NCBI GenBank assembly: GCA_965277415.1
Contig: CBDICS010000093.1
Coordinates: 83,780-147,779 of the forward strand
Length of the DNA: 64,000 bases
Direction of reading: 5' to 3'
DNA from: JAHDHW01 sp965277415
GTDB taxonomy: Bacteria > Bacteroidota > Bacteroidia > Chitinophagales > Saprospiraceae
Shown: piece after piece, positions 9,942 to 19,273 of the stretch
Layout of the letters: each line of letters begins with the position of its first letter
Numbering within the stretch: position 1 is the first letter of the stretch
Position numbers and translations under genes: made by a program
Notes under the pieces: model-generated
Databases searched by the model: none
The model's input: only the letters and a program-made list of their open reading frames with translations
Told to the model about the DNA's origin: nothing

Positions 9942-10362
9942 AAAAGCTAAAGTGTAAGCTTATTATCAATGTGTTTTAATTGGAGTTGTTTTTAGAATCG
10001 TTTGCAGCAGTCTAATAATCAGTTCTTTAAATGAAAACCTACAAACAGTTTTGTAAGCATAAAAAAAGGTGAAACCAATTTGATTTCACCGAATTATTTA
10101 AGAGAGATAGTATTATTCTAAGCAAGTTTTATTTAAGCGTAATATTTTTTTACCTGAGGTATGTAATTTGGTAATTGTTCATTCGCCTATTTGAATAAGT
10201 CTAACAATGTTATGATATCTACATTAAAATAATAAAGACAAATTATGTACCTTGTAATCTGAAATAATTGAATTATTTGTTTCTTTGTTTGCTTTAAAAT
10301 GTTGATATTCAGTTGTTTGTATAAGTATTTTTGTTGGTTTTTGTAATTCGAAATTAACCCAA
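9942..10362. other. Non-coding region with orphan minus-strand terminator
   Basis: This 420-bp gap between divergent genes contains the hairpin at 10061-10090. On the minus strand upstream of that hairpin (about 10095-10180) a short frame reads NEQLPNYIPQVKKYYA before a stop, with another stop just ahead of it. That could be a decayed gene end. No intact gene is visible. Confidence 0.4.
10061..10090 (-). terminator. Minus-strand hairpin plus U-tract with no obvious gene upstream
   Basis: GGTGAAA at 10068-10074 pairs with TTTCACC at 10084-10090, and CAA/TTG extends the stem. Read on the minus strand the stem is followed by seven T residues (10067-10061), the intrinsic terminator pattern. No intact minus-strand gene ends here. 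Confidence 0.6.
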
Positions 10363-11769
10363 ATGAAAGAAACTAAGCTTGTAACTTTATTTAAAAGTTT
10401 ATCTATAATTGATCTTCGCCAGATTCAAAAAATGATACGTTCGCCTTTTTATACTACGAATGAGCATTTGCTTACGCTTTTTAATTTACTCCGATCTTCT
10501 TATCCTGATTGTGATTCTGGAAAATTAGAAAAGCATAAAGTTTTCAAAAGACTTTTTCCTAAACATGACTATTCGGATATCAAATTAAGAAACCTCAATA
10601 GTGATATGGTTCGAATTATTGAGGATTATTTGATATATAAGGAAATGAAATTTGATAATATAGGTCGGAGAAAAAAAATGTTGAGAATATATCTAGATGC
10701 AGGATATTTAGATTGGGTGGACAGAGAATTAAAAAAAATGATAGGTGAACTGGACAAATTACCTTATAGAGATGCTGTGTATTACAAGCATATGCTAGAT
10801 TTAAGATTAATACAATTAGAATATGTAGAAAAGAAAAAACTGGATTCTAGATATATTTTATTAGAAGAATGGGAGGAGATGTTAGACAATTATTATGAGC
10901 ATTCTAAAGCTCGACATAAGATTGCATTTAATAGTTTAAAGAAAATTGTCAAGCCTGTAACAAATAACACAAATAACATAGAAAAGGATAAGAATGTATT
11001 ATTAGGTCTATATCAAAAAATCGATCAATTATATAGTACGGATAATCTGGATTTATTTTTTTTAATTAAAAGTGAATTTGAAGAAAATATCCAATTAGTC
11101 AGACCAAATATTCAAAAAGAGCTCTTAAAACTTTTGATTAATTTTACGATTAAGCAAATGAAACTTGATGACCTAAAGTATAATAAAGTGACTTTGGAGT
11201 TATATCAATTAGGTCTAAAAAATAAAATTATTTTTGGAGAAGGATATCTTTCTGATAATGATTATTTTAATATAGTAGCTTGTGGGGCAAAGGCAAAGGC
11301 TTTTGACTGGACTCAAAACTTTATTGAAGAGTATGAAAAATACCTTTCACCAAATTATAAATTGGATATAAAAACGATTAGTCTTTCTACTTTTTATTTG
11401 CATAAAAAAGAATTTTCAAAAGCAATTGATTTAATCAAAACTAATCAGTTTAGTCAATTCCAAATCAATGAAGTAGCTAGGATGCATGCCATTAGATGCT
11501 ATTATGAACTCTTTCTATTGGATGATACCTATTATGACTTGGTTATAACTCAAATAGATTCTAATGAACGTTTTATGAGACGGAATAAAAAATTACCAAT
11601 AGAACGATTTCAGACGAATCTTAATTTTTTAAATTTTATCAAGAAATTGATTAAAATCAGAACGGCAGGAAAGTTAAAAGAAAAAGAACAATCCTTAATG
11701 AGAGAAGAATTACTGAAGCTAAAAATCACATTGTCACGATCCTGGTTATTGGATATAATTAAAAGGTAA
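10363..11769 (+). CDS. Hypothetical helical repeat-like protein, 468 aa
   Basis: I do not recognise a named family. The protein is cytoplasmic (no signal peptide or membrane helix), rich in Leu, Lys and Tyr, and appears all-helical. The N-terminus reads LVTLFKSLSIIDLRQIQKMI, followed by SPFYTTNEHLLTLFNLL and a KHKVFKRLFP segment. It resembles long helical hypothetical proteins seen in Saprospira-type genomes that may fold as TPR-like solenoids. That reading rests on helix pattern only. It is followed by a terminator-like hairpin shared with the convergent small gene. Confidence 0.75.
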   Translation: MKETKLVTLFKSLSIIDLRQIQKMIRSPFYTTNEHLLTLFNLLRSSYPDCDSGKLEKHKVFKRLFPKHDYSDIKLRNLNSDMVRIIEDYLIYKEMKFDNIGRRKKMLRIYLDAGYLDWVDRELKKMIGELDKLPYRDAVYYKHMLDLRLIQLEYVEKKKLDSRYILLEEWEEMLDNYYEHSKARHKIAFNSLKKIVKPVTNNTNNIEKDKNVLLGLYQKIDQLYSTDNLDLFFLIKSEFEENIQLVRPNIQKELLKLLINFTIKQMKLDDLKYNKVTLELYQLGLKNKIIFGEGYLSDNDYFNIVACGAKAKAFDWTQNFIEEYEKYLSPNYKLDIKTISLSTFYLHKKEFSKAIDLIKTNQFSQFQINEVARMHAIRCYYELFLLDDTYYDLVITQIDSNERFMRRNKKLPIERFQTNLNFLNFIKKLIKIRTAGKLKEKEQSLMREELLKLKITLSRSWLLDIIKR

Positions 11770-11801
11770 AAAATTGTAGGGGGCACTATTTAAGCACCCC
11801 C
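11770..11801 (-). terminator. Terminator for the small secreted gene
   Basis: GGGGG (11779-11783) and CCCCC (11797-11801) flank a 13-nt centre. On the minus strand the stem is extended by two G-U pairs and a C-G pair and is followed by the T-rich tract at 11774-11769. It sits 9 bp past the stop of the minus-strand gene at 11810 and may also slow transcription from the plus side. Confidence 0.7.
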
Positions 11802-11809
11802 GAACTATT

Positions 11810-12160
11810 TTAATGCGTGATCATATCTGTAATAATAATCGATGAAGTATTATTTGACGCATTAGCTATAACTGTAAGATCATATGTTCCATTAGGAAGG
11901 CCAAAGGCAGTAATAGAAGTTTGGGTAGTTTTCCAGCTAAAATTTTCTTGAGTCGCTGTATTGACCATTTCAACGGTATAACTTTCTGTCCCAGATTCGG
12001 CTGTCCATGAATAGGTAAAAGTTCCATTAAAGTTTTCAATATTTTCTACTGAAAATAAGCTGTTAGCTGTGACAGCATTGTTGTTTGCATTTAATGCGAA
12101 ACCTGTAATTAAAAGACCAGCTAATAGGAATAATTGGATTGAATGCATTTGCTTTTTCAT
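11810..12160 (-). CDS. Small secreted FN3-like protein
   Basis: I place the start at ATG 12160 (MKKQMHSIQ), giving 116 residues, because it begins a clean signal peptide (LFLLAGLLITGFALNA); an upstream ATG at 12187 would add nine residues before it. The mature part is a single beta-rich domain with YSWTAESGTESYTVEM and LPNGTYDLTV, a fibronectin-type-III-like pattern also seen in T9SS tails. It has no lysine-rich C-terminal tail, so I do not call it T9SS cargo. The function is unknown. Confidence 0.7.
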   Translation of the reverse strand: MKKQMHSIQLFLLAGLLITGFALNANNNAVTANSLFSVENIENFNGTFTYSWTAESGTESYTVEMVNTATQENFSWKTTQTSITAFGLPNGTYDLTVIANASNNTSSIIITDMITH

Positions 12161-12187
12161 AATTCTTAAGTTTAATTCCACTGACAA

Positions 12188-12975
12188 TGCAGCGGGGTTT
12201 GTAAAAAAAAATTGAATAAACCCCTATGGGCGATGGTTAAGGACATTAAGGTCTTAGTCCATCCACCGATCAAAATCGGGGGTAGAAAAAAGCATCAATC
12301 AGAGGGCTAGACAATGCTAGCCCATTAGCCGGCTATTGAATGATGGCTTGTTGTATATACTCTCTTTATAATGTTGGAAGAATTTCCAGTCTAGATGCAT
12401 TTAAAAAATATTTAAATGCATTTGAAAGATTCGGTACTTAGTTGCAAGAGTTTTAAAAAGGTAATAGGGAGGAGGGATTTTTTTTAAAATTCCTGGTCTC
12501 ATAATGACTTCATTCGTTGAGCCATCTTAATAAGCTCAGCAGTTTTTAATAAGAATAGCAATTAAGTAAAAAGACATTTATAAGCGAAATGTTAGATTTT
12601 AAGCACTTAATTGCGATTTTTAAGTACATAATTAAAAGGTTATTGCCTTACAAGTATTTTTACTATAATGTTATGATTATCAATTAATTATTGTATTTTT
12701 AAAATGCAACTTTTCTAGTTTTGACCTTACAATTGTCAAAAAAAGTCTTTGGAGATGTAAACAAATTTTCTGACTTTTCCCGACTATAATTTTTTATACT
12801 AATGCATTCAAGTTTTATTGCTTGAATCTATCTTAGTACTATTAAGAAAATAAAACCCTCTTTTAGCTTTTCCAGTATGAATTGTTTCTCAACCGATATT
12901 TCTATTACAGAACAATTCATATTGAGAAATATCGGATTTATTCTTTAAGAGTACTTAGAAACAAAATACTTTGAG
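12188..12975. other. Non-coding region upstream of the surface/CHAT genes
   Basis: About 790 bp with no convincing gene. It contains an ATGCATTCA box at 12802-12810 that is part of an imperfect palindrome (ATTCAAG...CTTGAAT), and the interleaved inverted repeats at 12876-12935. The rest is AT-rich and otherwise unremarkable. Confidence 0.5.
12876..12935 (+). promoter_or_regulatory. Interleaved inverted repeats with pseudoknot order
   Basis: TATGAATTGTT (12876-12886) is a perfect 11-bp complement of 12911-12921, and CCGATATTTCT (12893-12903) is a perfect 11-bp complement of 12925-12935. The arms occur in the order A-B-A'-B'. A third pairing, TTTCTCAA 12885-12892 with 12922-12929, competes with them. 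It ends 40 bp before the start at 12976, so it lies in the likely leader or promoter of that gene. A folded leader or a double operator is inferred. Confidence 0.5.
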
Positions 12976-14973
12976 ATGAAGACTCTATTCCGCGTCCTAA
13001 GCCTATTTTTTATTTGCAACCTTTTTAATGTAGCATCTAATGCACAGACATTAACCGTTTATGATAATCCATGCAATGCAGGAGATTGTAACACGAAGCG
13101 ATTTGAAGTGGTCAACATAGCCACTCAATTTGGTAATCATATAGGAGATTACCGGTTTTTCTTATATGTAGGAGATGGTACTTATTATGATGTAAGTAAG
13201 CAGATATCGAACCTTACAGAAGGTATACAAATAGATCATACTTATAAAGCTGATGGTAATTATGAAGTTTATTTGGAAACAGTACCCCGATATGAAGATG
13301 ATTTGCCTCCAAAAAGATTTAACTATCCTAATGATAATGGTCCAATTGGAAAAGTTAATGTAACATGTGGAACATTATCTAATTGCTCCTCTACTGCTTC
13401 AACGCTAGCAACGCCACTTTTCAAAGTAAAAATGAATCGCGATTTAGTTCCTGGAGATATCGTATCCTACATAATTACTTATGCGCATACTTGTCAGAAA
13501 CAAACCTTAGAGAATTTATCAGGAATAATTACTGTTGAATTTAATTCGGATCAAATAAGTCCGGAAATGCCTTCATTTCACTATGACATTCAAGATGCGG
13601 ATGTTGATGAACCACCAATGGTTTCAAATACAGGAATGGTCAATGGGACTTGGACTTTCAAGAATTTAGAACCTGATCAATCTGGACATATAATTTTGCC
13701 TATGATTGTAAATGGAGACATGCAAGAAGATGACGAAATTGAAATCAATTTTAAACTCCAATACTTTGAAAGTAGTTGTGCAGATCCAGGAGATATCAAG
13801 ATTACTAAAACGGTAAGGAATTCACATGATCCAAATAATCTTGACTCGGATAAGATATTCACTTGTGATATTATAGATACAGATACTGTTAAGTATACAA
13901 TTCGGTTTCAAAACTTTGGAGACGCCCCTGCGGATACCGTTATTATTAAAGATATTATCCCTGAATATTTCAATATAAATTCAATCCAAGCTATATACCC
14001 TAATGATGCAGATGCGACTCGTTCGATAATAATTAGAAATAGAGAAGTCAGATGGGTTTTATATGGTAATAAATTGAGAGGCAGTAGAGAACTGCACGGG
14101 ACGACAGAGCCTGGTTTTGGCAGTGCTATTTATGAGGAGCATACTATAGATTCCTTAGTGTTCTTAATTGCAAGAGATACTGATGCTACCTTAGATAGAT
14201 GTGATGCGATCATTAATAGAGCTGAGATAATTTTCGATTGCAATCCTTCAATTTTTACGGAGCCTCATGTTCTTAGATTTGGTTGTTTAGATTCACTTGA
14301 AGTTAATCCGCTACCGCCTGATACCATAAATAATCCAAATGGTACATCATCATCTGGAGTACAACTTTCTCAAATAATACAGCCACAAGATTCTTTTTGC
14401 AATCAATGCTCCGAAATATCATTTATAAAGTCACTGCCCTTGGAGTATATTGATCAAGCTGTACAAATGACTATTAATACGGCATTATTACATGGTTTAA
14501 ATGAATATGAATTTTTATGGTATCCTTCTGAAGGCTTGACTAGTCATACTATAATGGAGCCATTTGCTTCGCCTCAGAAGACTACAGAATATTTTTTAAT
14601 TGCTTCAAAGCCGGATTCCTGCTTGCGAAGGATTTATAGAAAAACAGTGAATGTTGCTTGTGGACCATTGGTGATAAGCCCTACGGTAACTTGTGTTAAT
14701 GGAGTCAAATCTATAAAAGCAACAGTGAATAGCACTTCACCACATTTGAAATGGCAAGATTGTACATTTGGTTCTGTTTTTAGCGATTCAGGCATGGACA
14801 ATGAATTCATGAAATTAAGTGTAGTAGATACCCTGACCAATTGTTCAGCGACACTAAGCGTTAGAATGAAATGTCCTGACCCTCCTGGCAAATTAATTTG
14901 GTGGGTAGTTGGTTCATTAGCTGCATTGCTTGTGATCGGTTTGCTTTACTATTATTCAGGTTGGCCTCCTTGA
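12976..14973 (+). CDS. Secreted DUF11-like surface protein with C-terminal membrane anchor
   Basis: A 665-residue protein. The signal peptide covers ~1-23 (ends SNAQ). Residues ~25-130 are PKD-like (HTYKADGNYEVYLET). Residues ~145-435 resemble the conserved-repeat/DUF11-type beta domains of Bacteroidota surface proteins: HDPNNLDSDKIF, then RFQNFGDAPADTV, then AEIIFDCNPSIFTEP. Residues ~475-630 hold cysteine-rich Ig-like segments. Residues ~640-662 form one transmembrane helix (WWVVGSLAALLVIGLLYYY) followed by a four- to five-residue tail. It lacks a T9SS tail. It lies 76 bp before the TPR-CHAT gene on the same strand, so the two are probably co-transcribed and act in one envelope process. Confidence 0.75.
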   Translation: MKTLFRVLSLFFICNLFNVASNAQTLTVYDNPCNAGDCNTKRFEVVNIATQFGNHIGDYRFFLYVGDGTYYDVSKQISNLTEGIQIDHTYKADGNYEVYLETVPRYEDDLPPKRFNYPNDNGPIGKVNVTCGTLSNCSSTASTLATPLFKVKMNRDLVPGDIVSYIITYAHTCQKQTLENLSGIITVEFNSDQISPEMPSFHYDIQDADVDEPPMVSNTGMVNGTWTFKNLEPDQSGHIILPMIVNGDMQEDDEIEINFKLQYFESSCADPGDIKITKTVRNSHDPNNLDSDKIFTCDIIDTDTVKYTIRFQNFGDAPADTVIIKDIIPEYFNINSIQAIYPNDADATRSIIIRNREVRWVLYGNKLRGSRELHGTTEPGFGSAIYEEHTIDSLVFLIARDTDATLDRCDAIINRAEIIFDCNPSIFTEPHVLRFGCLDSLEVNPLPPDTINNPNGTSSSGVQLSQIIQPQDSFCNQCSEISFIKSLPLEYIDQAVQMTINTALLHGLNEYEFLWYPSEGLTSHTIMEPFASPQKTTEYFLIASKPDSCLRRIYRKTVNVACGPLVISPTVTCVNGVKSIKATVNSTSPHLKWQDCTFGSVFSDSGMDNEFMKLSVVDTLTNCSATLSVRMKCPDPPGKLIWWVVGSLAALLVIGLLYYYSGWPP

Positions 14974-15049
14974 TGCTTGTCTCTTAATTTAGGACAGGGT
15001 TTAGTATTTTGATGATGAATTAGCCTATAAGATTTTATAAAATAAAAAA

Positions 15050-17869
15050 GTGAAAACAATTAAAAAGACCTATTCAATACCCATTTTGGTACTTATATAT
15101 TTTGCCTTTATTGTACAGGCAATGGGCCAGAATGATGGAGCTTATTATTTCGCTATTGCTGACTCCTTATATGAAGTAGGAAATTATGATTTAGCTAAAG
15201 AGAATTTTAAGCTTGCAAAAACAAATTACGAATCTGCGGGCAATCAAGAAAAAGTAATCGAGTCATTAAGTTTAATCATCAATGCCACAATCCGTACAAG
15301 AGATTATTCTAAAGTGCTATCTTATGAATCAGAGGTTTTAGTGCATTCTAAAAAAGGGGCAATTAGAAAGTCTGTTTTCTTGGCTAAATGTTTTCAGTTA
15401 TTGGCTAAAGCTAAAAATGATCTAAGTCTTTATGGCGATGCATTTGATTATTATATGCGATCAATAGAAATTTATGAATATTTAAATACTAAAAAAGATG
15501 ACTTAGCTTATGCTTATCGAAATGCTTCTCATATAGCGCAAATGAGGTTGGATTATAGTGGCGCTATTCATTTATTGAAAAAAGGCTTAGCGACCAATTC
15601 TATTTTTTATCGTTCCTCGCTTTATGCGCAATTAGCGAATGTATCAAATTTTTTAAGAGATTATGAAAAGGCCTATGAGTATATTGAATTAGGCTTAGCT
15701 TCTAATCCTCGCCCTGGTAATGAAGCTATTCTAAATATCAATCTTTCAGACTACCATTTATACTATAAGAGAGATTATAAAAACGCAGAAAAATATGCTA
15801 AATCTGCTTTACAGTATTATGAAGGAAATCCACGATATAGTTATGATCGAATGAATTTATATAAAATGCTTGCAACGATTTATAATGTTCAGGGATTAGA
15901 TAAAGACGCATCTTATTGGTTCGCAAAAGCGGAACAAGCGGTAAGTAATGATTTCAAGACTAGAACTGCTGCGGATCTTTTTGTTAGGATGGGAAATTAT
16001 TATTTTAAGAATGGAGAAATCAATCAATCAATCAAGTACTTCCACAAAGCTTTGATTCAGGTATTCCCGGATTTTAATGAATCCAATATTTTAATGAACC
16101 CTCAGGTCAGTAAAGTATATAAGGAATCTTGGATTATGGATGCGGCTTCGGGAAAGGCAAAAGCTTTGAAGAAACAGTATGAAATAGATGGGCATATAAA
16201 AAACTTAGAAGCTGCTGCTAGTTGCTATGATCTTGTTATTGCAGAAATAAAAGCATTGAATGAAAGTTATGGGAATGAAGCGTCCAAGATTTATTTGGGA
16301 GATTATGGTTATGCTTATTTTGAAGCAACTATTGAGGTTAATTATTTGCTTTATGAAAACACAGCAAAGCCAAAATATTTAGAGAAAATTTACTTGTTGA
16401 TGGAACAATCCAAAGCAGTAGTTTTATCTGAAGCTATTCAGAAGAATAAGGCGATTATCGAAGCGTCTATTCCGGATACTTTATTGAAAATTGAAGAGGA
16501 ACTTAGAATTTCAATTGCAGAAAAAAATGTTGAATTAATACATTTCAATGAATATGATAATAGTACTTCATTCGATTCGATCGAATTAGAAATATTAGAT
16601 TTGACTAATATTTATAATAAGCATTTAGGGTTATTAAAAAAGCAATTTTCCAAATTTCAGTCCTTGACGGAATCATTTATATTGCCATCAGTACGAGACG
16701 TTCAATCTTATATTAAAGGTCAATCGACGGCTGTGATAGAATACTTTGTAGGGGATAGTAGTATATATGCTTTAATGATACTAGAGGAAGAAATAAAAGT
16801 TCATAAAATTAGAAATGATAAAAAAACAAATGTACTTATTGATGACTTTCTATCTTATTTTGTAAACGAAAGCCAGTTTGTAAATAATCCAGAAGCTTAT
16901 AATAAGACTGCTTATCAGTTATACTTAACTTTATTTTCTGATCTCCTCGATTCAAGTACTGATGTCCAAAATATAGTGATTATTCCTGATGGAAAATTGA
17001 AGCAAATCTCTTTTGAGGCTTTAATCGACAAGCCTGAGGTGAAATATTCAAATGGCATCAATCATTATTTACTCAACAAATATTTGATATATTATGCTAA
17101 TTCGGCCAACTTAATGCTACACTTTAATTCGAGTAAAGGAGCAGGAGAATATTTTTTGAATGTTGCACCAGGTTTTTTAGGAAAAGAACGAAACATGAGT
17201 CCGCTAGCTCATAGCCCAAAAGAAGTCGAATCAATCAGCAATCTGGTAAGCCTTAATGGAATAGAAGCTAATCTGAATAAGTTTAAGGAAAAGGCGAGAA
17301 ATAGTAAAATTATACATTTATCTACTCATGCTACAGTAGGTCGAAAGGATGAAATTCCTAAAATCGAATTTATTGATACCTCACTTTTTTTATCAGAAAT
17401 TTATGCATTAAACCTTAAAGCAGACCTTGTTGTGTTAAGTGCTTGTGAATCTCAGATAGGTGAGCTCAAAAGGGGAGAAGGAGTAATGAGTTTAGGTAGA
17501 GGTTTCTTTTATGCTGGAGCATCAAGTTTAGTGGCAAGTCTTTGGAGTGTAAATGAGAAGTCTACCGCTGAAATTTTTTCAAACTTTTATACTCAATTAC
17601 AAGATGAAATACCCAAAGGAGAAGCATTAAGACTAGCTAAATTAAATTATCTTGAAAATACTAAAAGTGATTTGAAAAGATCTCCATATTATTGGGCTGG
17701 ATTGGTTTATTTAGGGAAAAATGAAGTAGTTGATTTTTCTAGGCTGAATAAGTATTCAAAAACCGGACTATGGAGTTTATTATTTATAGTTTTTGCTGGG
17801 CTTTTTTATTTGTCAAAGAACCATTTTTCAAAAACTCTAAAGACTAAATCAGCCAAGACTTATTTCTAA
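15050..17869 (+). CDS. Exported TPR-CHAT domain protein
   Basis: A 939-residue protein starting with GTG; no ATG lies at a suitable position. Residues 1-26 are a signal peptide (ends AMGQ). Residues ~30-340 carry tandem TPR repeats (e.g. ALQYYEGNPRYSYDRMNLYKMLA). Residues ~360-600 are a helical linker. Residues ~640-890 are a CHAT domain (caspase-like, related to separase): STHATVG gives the likely catalytic His760, and LSACES gives Cys799, followed by GEGVMSLGRGFFYAGA. A C-terminal hydrophobic helix (~905-922) could anchor it. CHAT proteins are regulated cysteine proteases; the export signal suggests a periplasmic location. It overlaps by 4 bp, tail to tail, with the anti-sigma-like gene. 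The substrate is unknown. Confidence 0.85.
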   Translation: MKTIKKTYSIPILVLIYFAFIVQAMGQNDGAYYFAIADSLYEVGNYDLAKENFKLAKTNYESAGNQEKVIESLSLIINATIRTRDYSKVLSYESEVLVHSKKGAIRKSVFLAKCFQLLAKAKNDLSLYGDAFDYYMRSIEIYEYLNTKKDDLAYAYRNASHIAQMRLDYSGAIHLLKKGLATNSIFYRSSLYAQLANVSNFLRDYEKAYEYIELGLASNPRPGNEAILNINLSDYHLYYKRDYKNAEKYAKSALQYYEGNPRYSYDRMNLYKMLATIYNVQGLDKDASYWFAKAEQAVSNDFKTRTAADLFVRMGNYYFKNGEINQSIKYFHKALIQVFPDFNESNILMNPQVSKVYKESWIMDAASGKAKALKKQYEIDGHIKNLEAAASCYDLVIAEIKALNESYGNEASKIYLGDYGYAYFEATIEVNYLLYENTAKPKYLEKIYLLMEQSKAVVLSEAIQKNKAIIEASIPDTLLKIEEELRISIAEKNVELIHFNEYDNSTSFDSIELEILDLTNIYNKHLGLLKKQFSKFQSLTESFILPSVRDVQSYIKGQSTAVIEYFVGDSSIYALMILEEEIKVHKIRNDKKTNVLIDDFLSYFVNESQFVNNPEAYNKTAYQLYLTLFSDLLDSSTDVQNIVIIPDGKLKQISFEALIDKPEVKYSNGINHYLLNKYLIYYANSANLMLHFNSSKGAGEYFLNVAPGFLGKERNMSPLAHSPKEVESISNLVSLNGIEANLNKFKEKARNSKIIHLSTHATVGRKDEIPKIEFIDTSLFLSEIYALNLKADLVVLSACESQIGELKRGEGVMSLGRGFFYAGASSLVASLWSVNEKSTAEIFSNFYTQLQDEIPKGEALRLAKLNYLENTKSDLKRSPYYWAGLVYLGKNEVVDFSRLNKYSKTGLWSLLFIVFAGLFYLSKNHFSKTLKTKSAKTYF

Positions 17870-18594
17870 CGTTTAATCTTTTTAGCTAATTCCTCTGCTT
17901 GTTTATATCTTGATGATTGTGCTGGAATTTGTTTTAGAATGAGATGACTTTCTTTAAGAAGTCCTTGTTTAAGTAATGCTAAACCGTGATACCATTGGGT
18001 TTCAGGTTTAGCATATGGACTGTTTTTTCCCACCATGGTCAAAAGGTTTATACCCTCGGTAAATTTTTCTGATTCAATAAGTGCTATGCCTTTTGCCAAT
18101 AAGTATTCTGTGTTTTGGGGATTTAAATCTAATAACTGATCTAGTATAGGTATAGCTCTTTGATACGCCCCATCCTTAAGTGCCATTTCCGCTTCCACAA
18201 TCAATTCATTCTCGTTCCCTTTTTCAACAAAATCAAACTCCGGCTGAAAATATGTTGCATACAATTGCCCCGGAGTAGGAGGGCGAGTAAAGAACCAAAG
18301 CGCAACAAATAGAATGGCAATTGAAGCAGCAGCGACCAACCACATTCGTCGAGGAATGACTTTGGATTGTGTGGTTCTTTTTTCTTCAATCTCTTCTTTG
18401 TAAATTTTCTTTAAATCTTTTTTTAAGTTTAGATTTCCCAATACTTCAATACCCTCCATCACATCTTTTTCTAATAAAAAAGCTTGAGCAAATTCTTCAT
18501 CTATTTCTAAGCGTCGCTGAAAATCTTTTAACTCTGTTTCACTCAGACTTTGTTCAAAATACCGTTCAATTAATTTTATGGAATCCATATACAT
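17866..18594 (-). CDS. Membrane TPR protein, probable anti-sigma partner of the ECF sigma factor
   Basis: A 242-residue protein. Residues ~1-80 are a cytoplasmic helical domain (IERYFEQSLSETELKDFQ) of the kind encoded beside ECF sigma genes in Bacteroidota. Residues ~84-103 are one transmembrane helix (WLVAAASIAILFVALWFF). Residues ~108-242 carry TPR-like repeats expected to be periplasmic (GAYQRAIPILDQLLDLNP and following). It starts 40 bp after the sigma gene stop and should be co-transcribed with it. The anti-sigma role is inferred from topology and position; no zinc-binding HxxxCxxC motif is visible. Its periplasmic TPRs could contact the neighbouring exported TPR-CHAT protein. Confidence 0.75.
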   Translation of the reverse strand: MYMDSIKLIERYFEQSLSETELKDFQRRLEIDEEFAQAFLLEKDVMEGIEVLGNLNLKKDLKKIYKEEIEEKRTTQSKVIPRRMWLVAAASIAILFVALWFFTRPPTPGQLYATYFQPEFDFVEKGNENELIVEAEMALKDGAYQRAIPILDQLLDLNPQNTEYLLAKGIALIESEKFTEGINLLTMVGKNSPYAKPETQWYHGLALLKQGLLKESHLILKQIPAQSSRYKQAEELAKKIKR

Positions 18595-18634
18595 TTTATT
18601 ACTTTGATCAGATCAGTCGCCAGGCCAAACGCTA

Positions 18635-19216
18635 TTATCGTAGGGACTGTTGATAGGTCACATTCTCCATTACTTTTGAGCGAATATTTTTCATACACTT
18701 GCTTTTTTTATTCTTTGCTACTTGCTCACTAGCCATATTTAATCTTGCTTTGATTTCACTCATCTTTAATTTACGAAAATAAAATAACTCTAGTATCGTT
18801 CTGCAATCATCTCCCAATTCCTGTAATAGGTCTAATAATAATTTTCTCTTTTCATCAACCACTAATGTATTGAAATGATCTTCTTGAATTTGGATCGTTT
18901 CATGTTTATCTTCCAGAGCTGTTTCTCTTTTACTACTTCTCAATTTCATTAACCAAAGATTTCTACAAATAGAATATAGATAAGTCTTAAGTGTACTCTT
19001 CAATTGGAAAACGTCTTTTTTAGCATTATTAAAAAGCACAATCAAACCATCTTGGAATATATCGGCAGCATCTTCTTTGGTTCCTGAATTAGTCAATACG
19101 AGACTTTCGATTAAGCCAAAATAACTTCGATATAAATATCGAAATGCTTTTTCTTGTTGATTAGCCTTTCCGGATTGTAGAAATTTAATGATTTCTGAAT
19201 CTTTTGTTTGTTCCAT
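18635..19216 (-). CDS. ECF RNA polymerase sigma factor
   Basis: I choose ATG 19216 (MEQTKDSE), giving 193 residues; an ATG at 19252 would add 12. Region 2 shows AFRYLYRSYFGLIE and DIFQDGLIVLFNN, with KSTLKTYLYSICRNLW of region 2.4. Region 4 has LLQELGDDCRTILELFYFRKLKMSEI followed by the helix-turn-helix. The factor should direct RNA polymerase to a small envelope regulon and be held by the membrane TPR protein encoded next. Paired CATGCATTCA boxes lie at 19274-19317, just upstream of the start, and may be part of its promoter. Confidence 0.9.
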   Translation of the reverse strand: MEQTKDSEIIKFLQSGKANQQEKAFRYLYRSYFGLIESLVLTNSGTKEDAADIFQDGLIVLFNNAKKDVFQLKSTLKTYLYSICRNLWLMKLRSSKRETALEDKHETIQIQEDHFNTLVVDEKRKLLLDLLQELGDDCRTILELFYFRKLKMSEIKARLNMASEQVAKNKKSKCMKNIRSKVMENVTYQQSLR

Positions 19217-19273
19217 TATCAGATTGCTTTCTCTATTGCTAAATATAATCAAAATATGGTGATTTTACTATTC

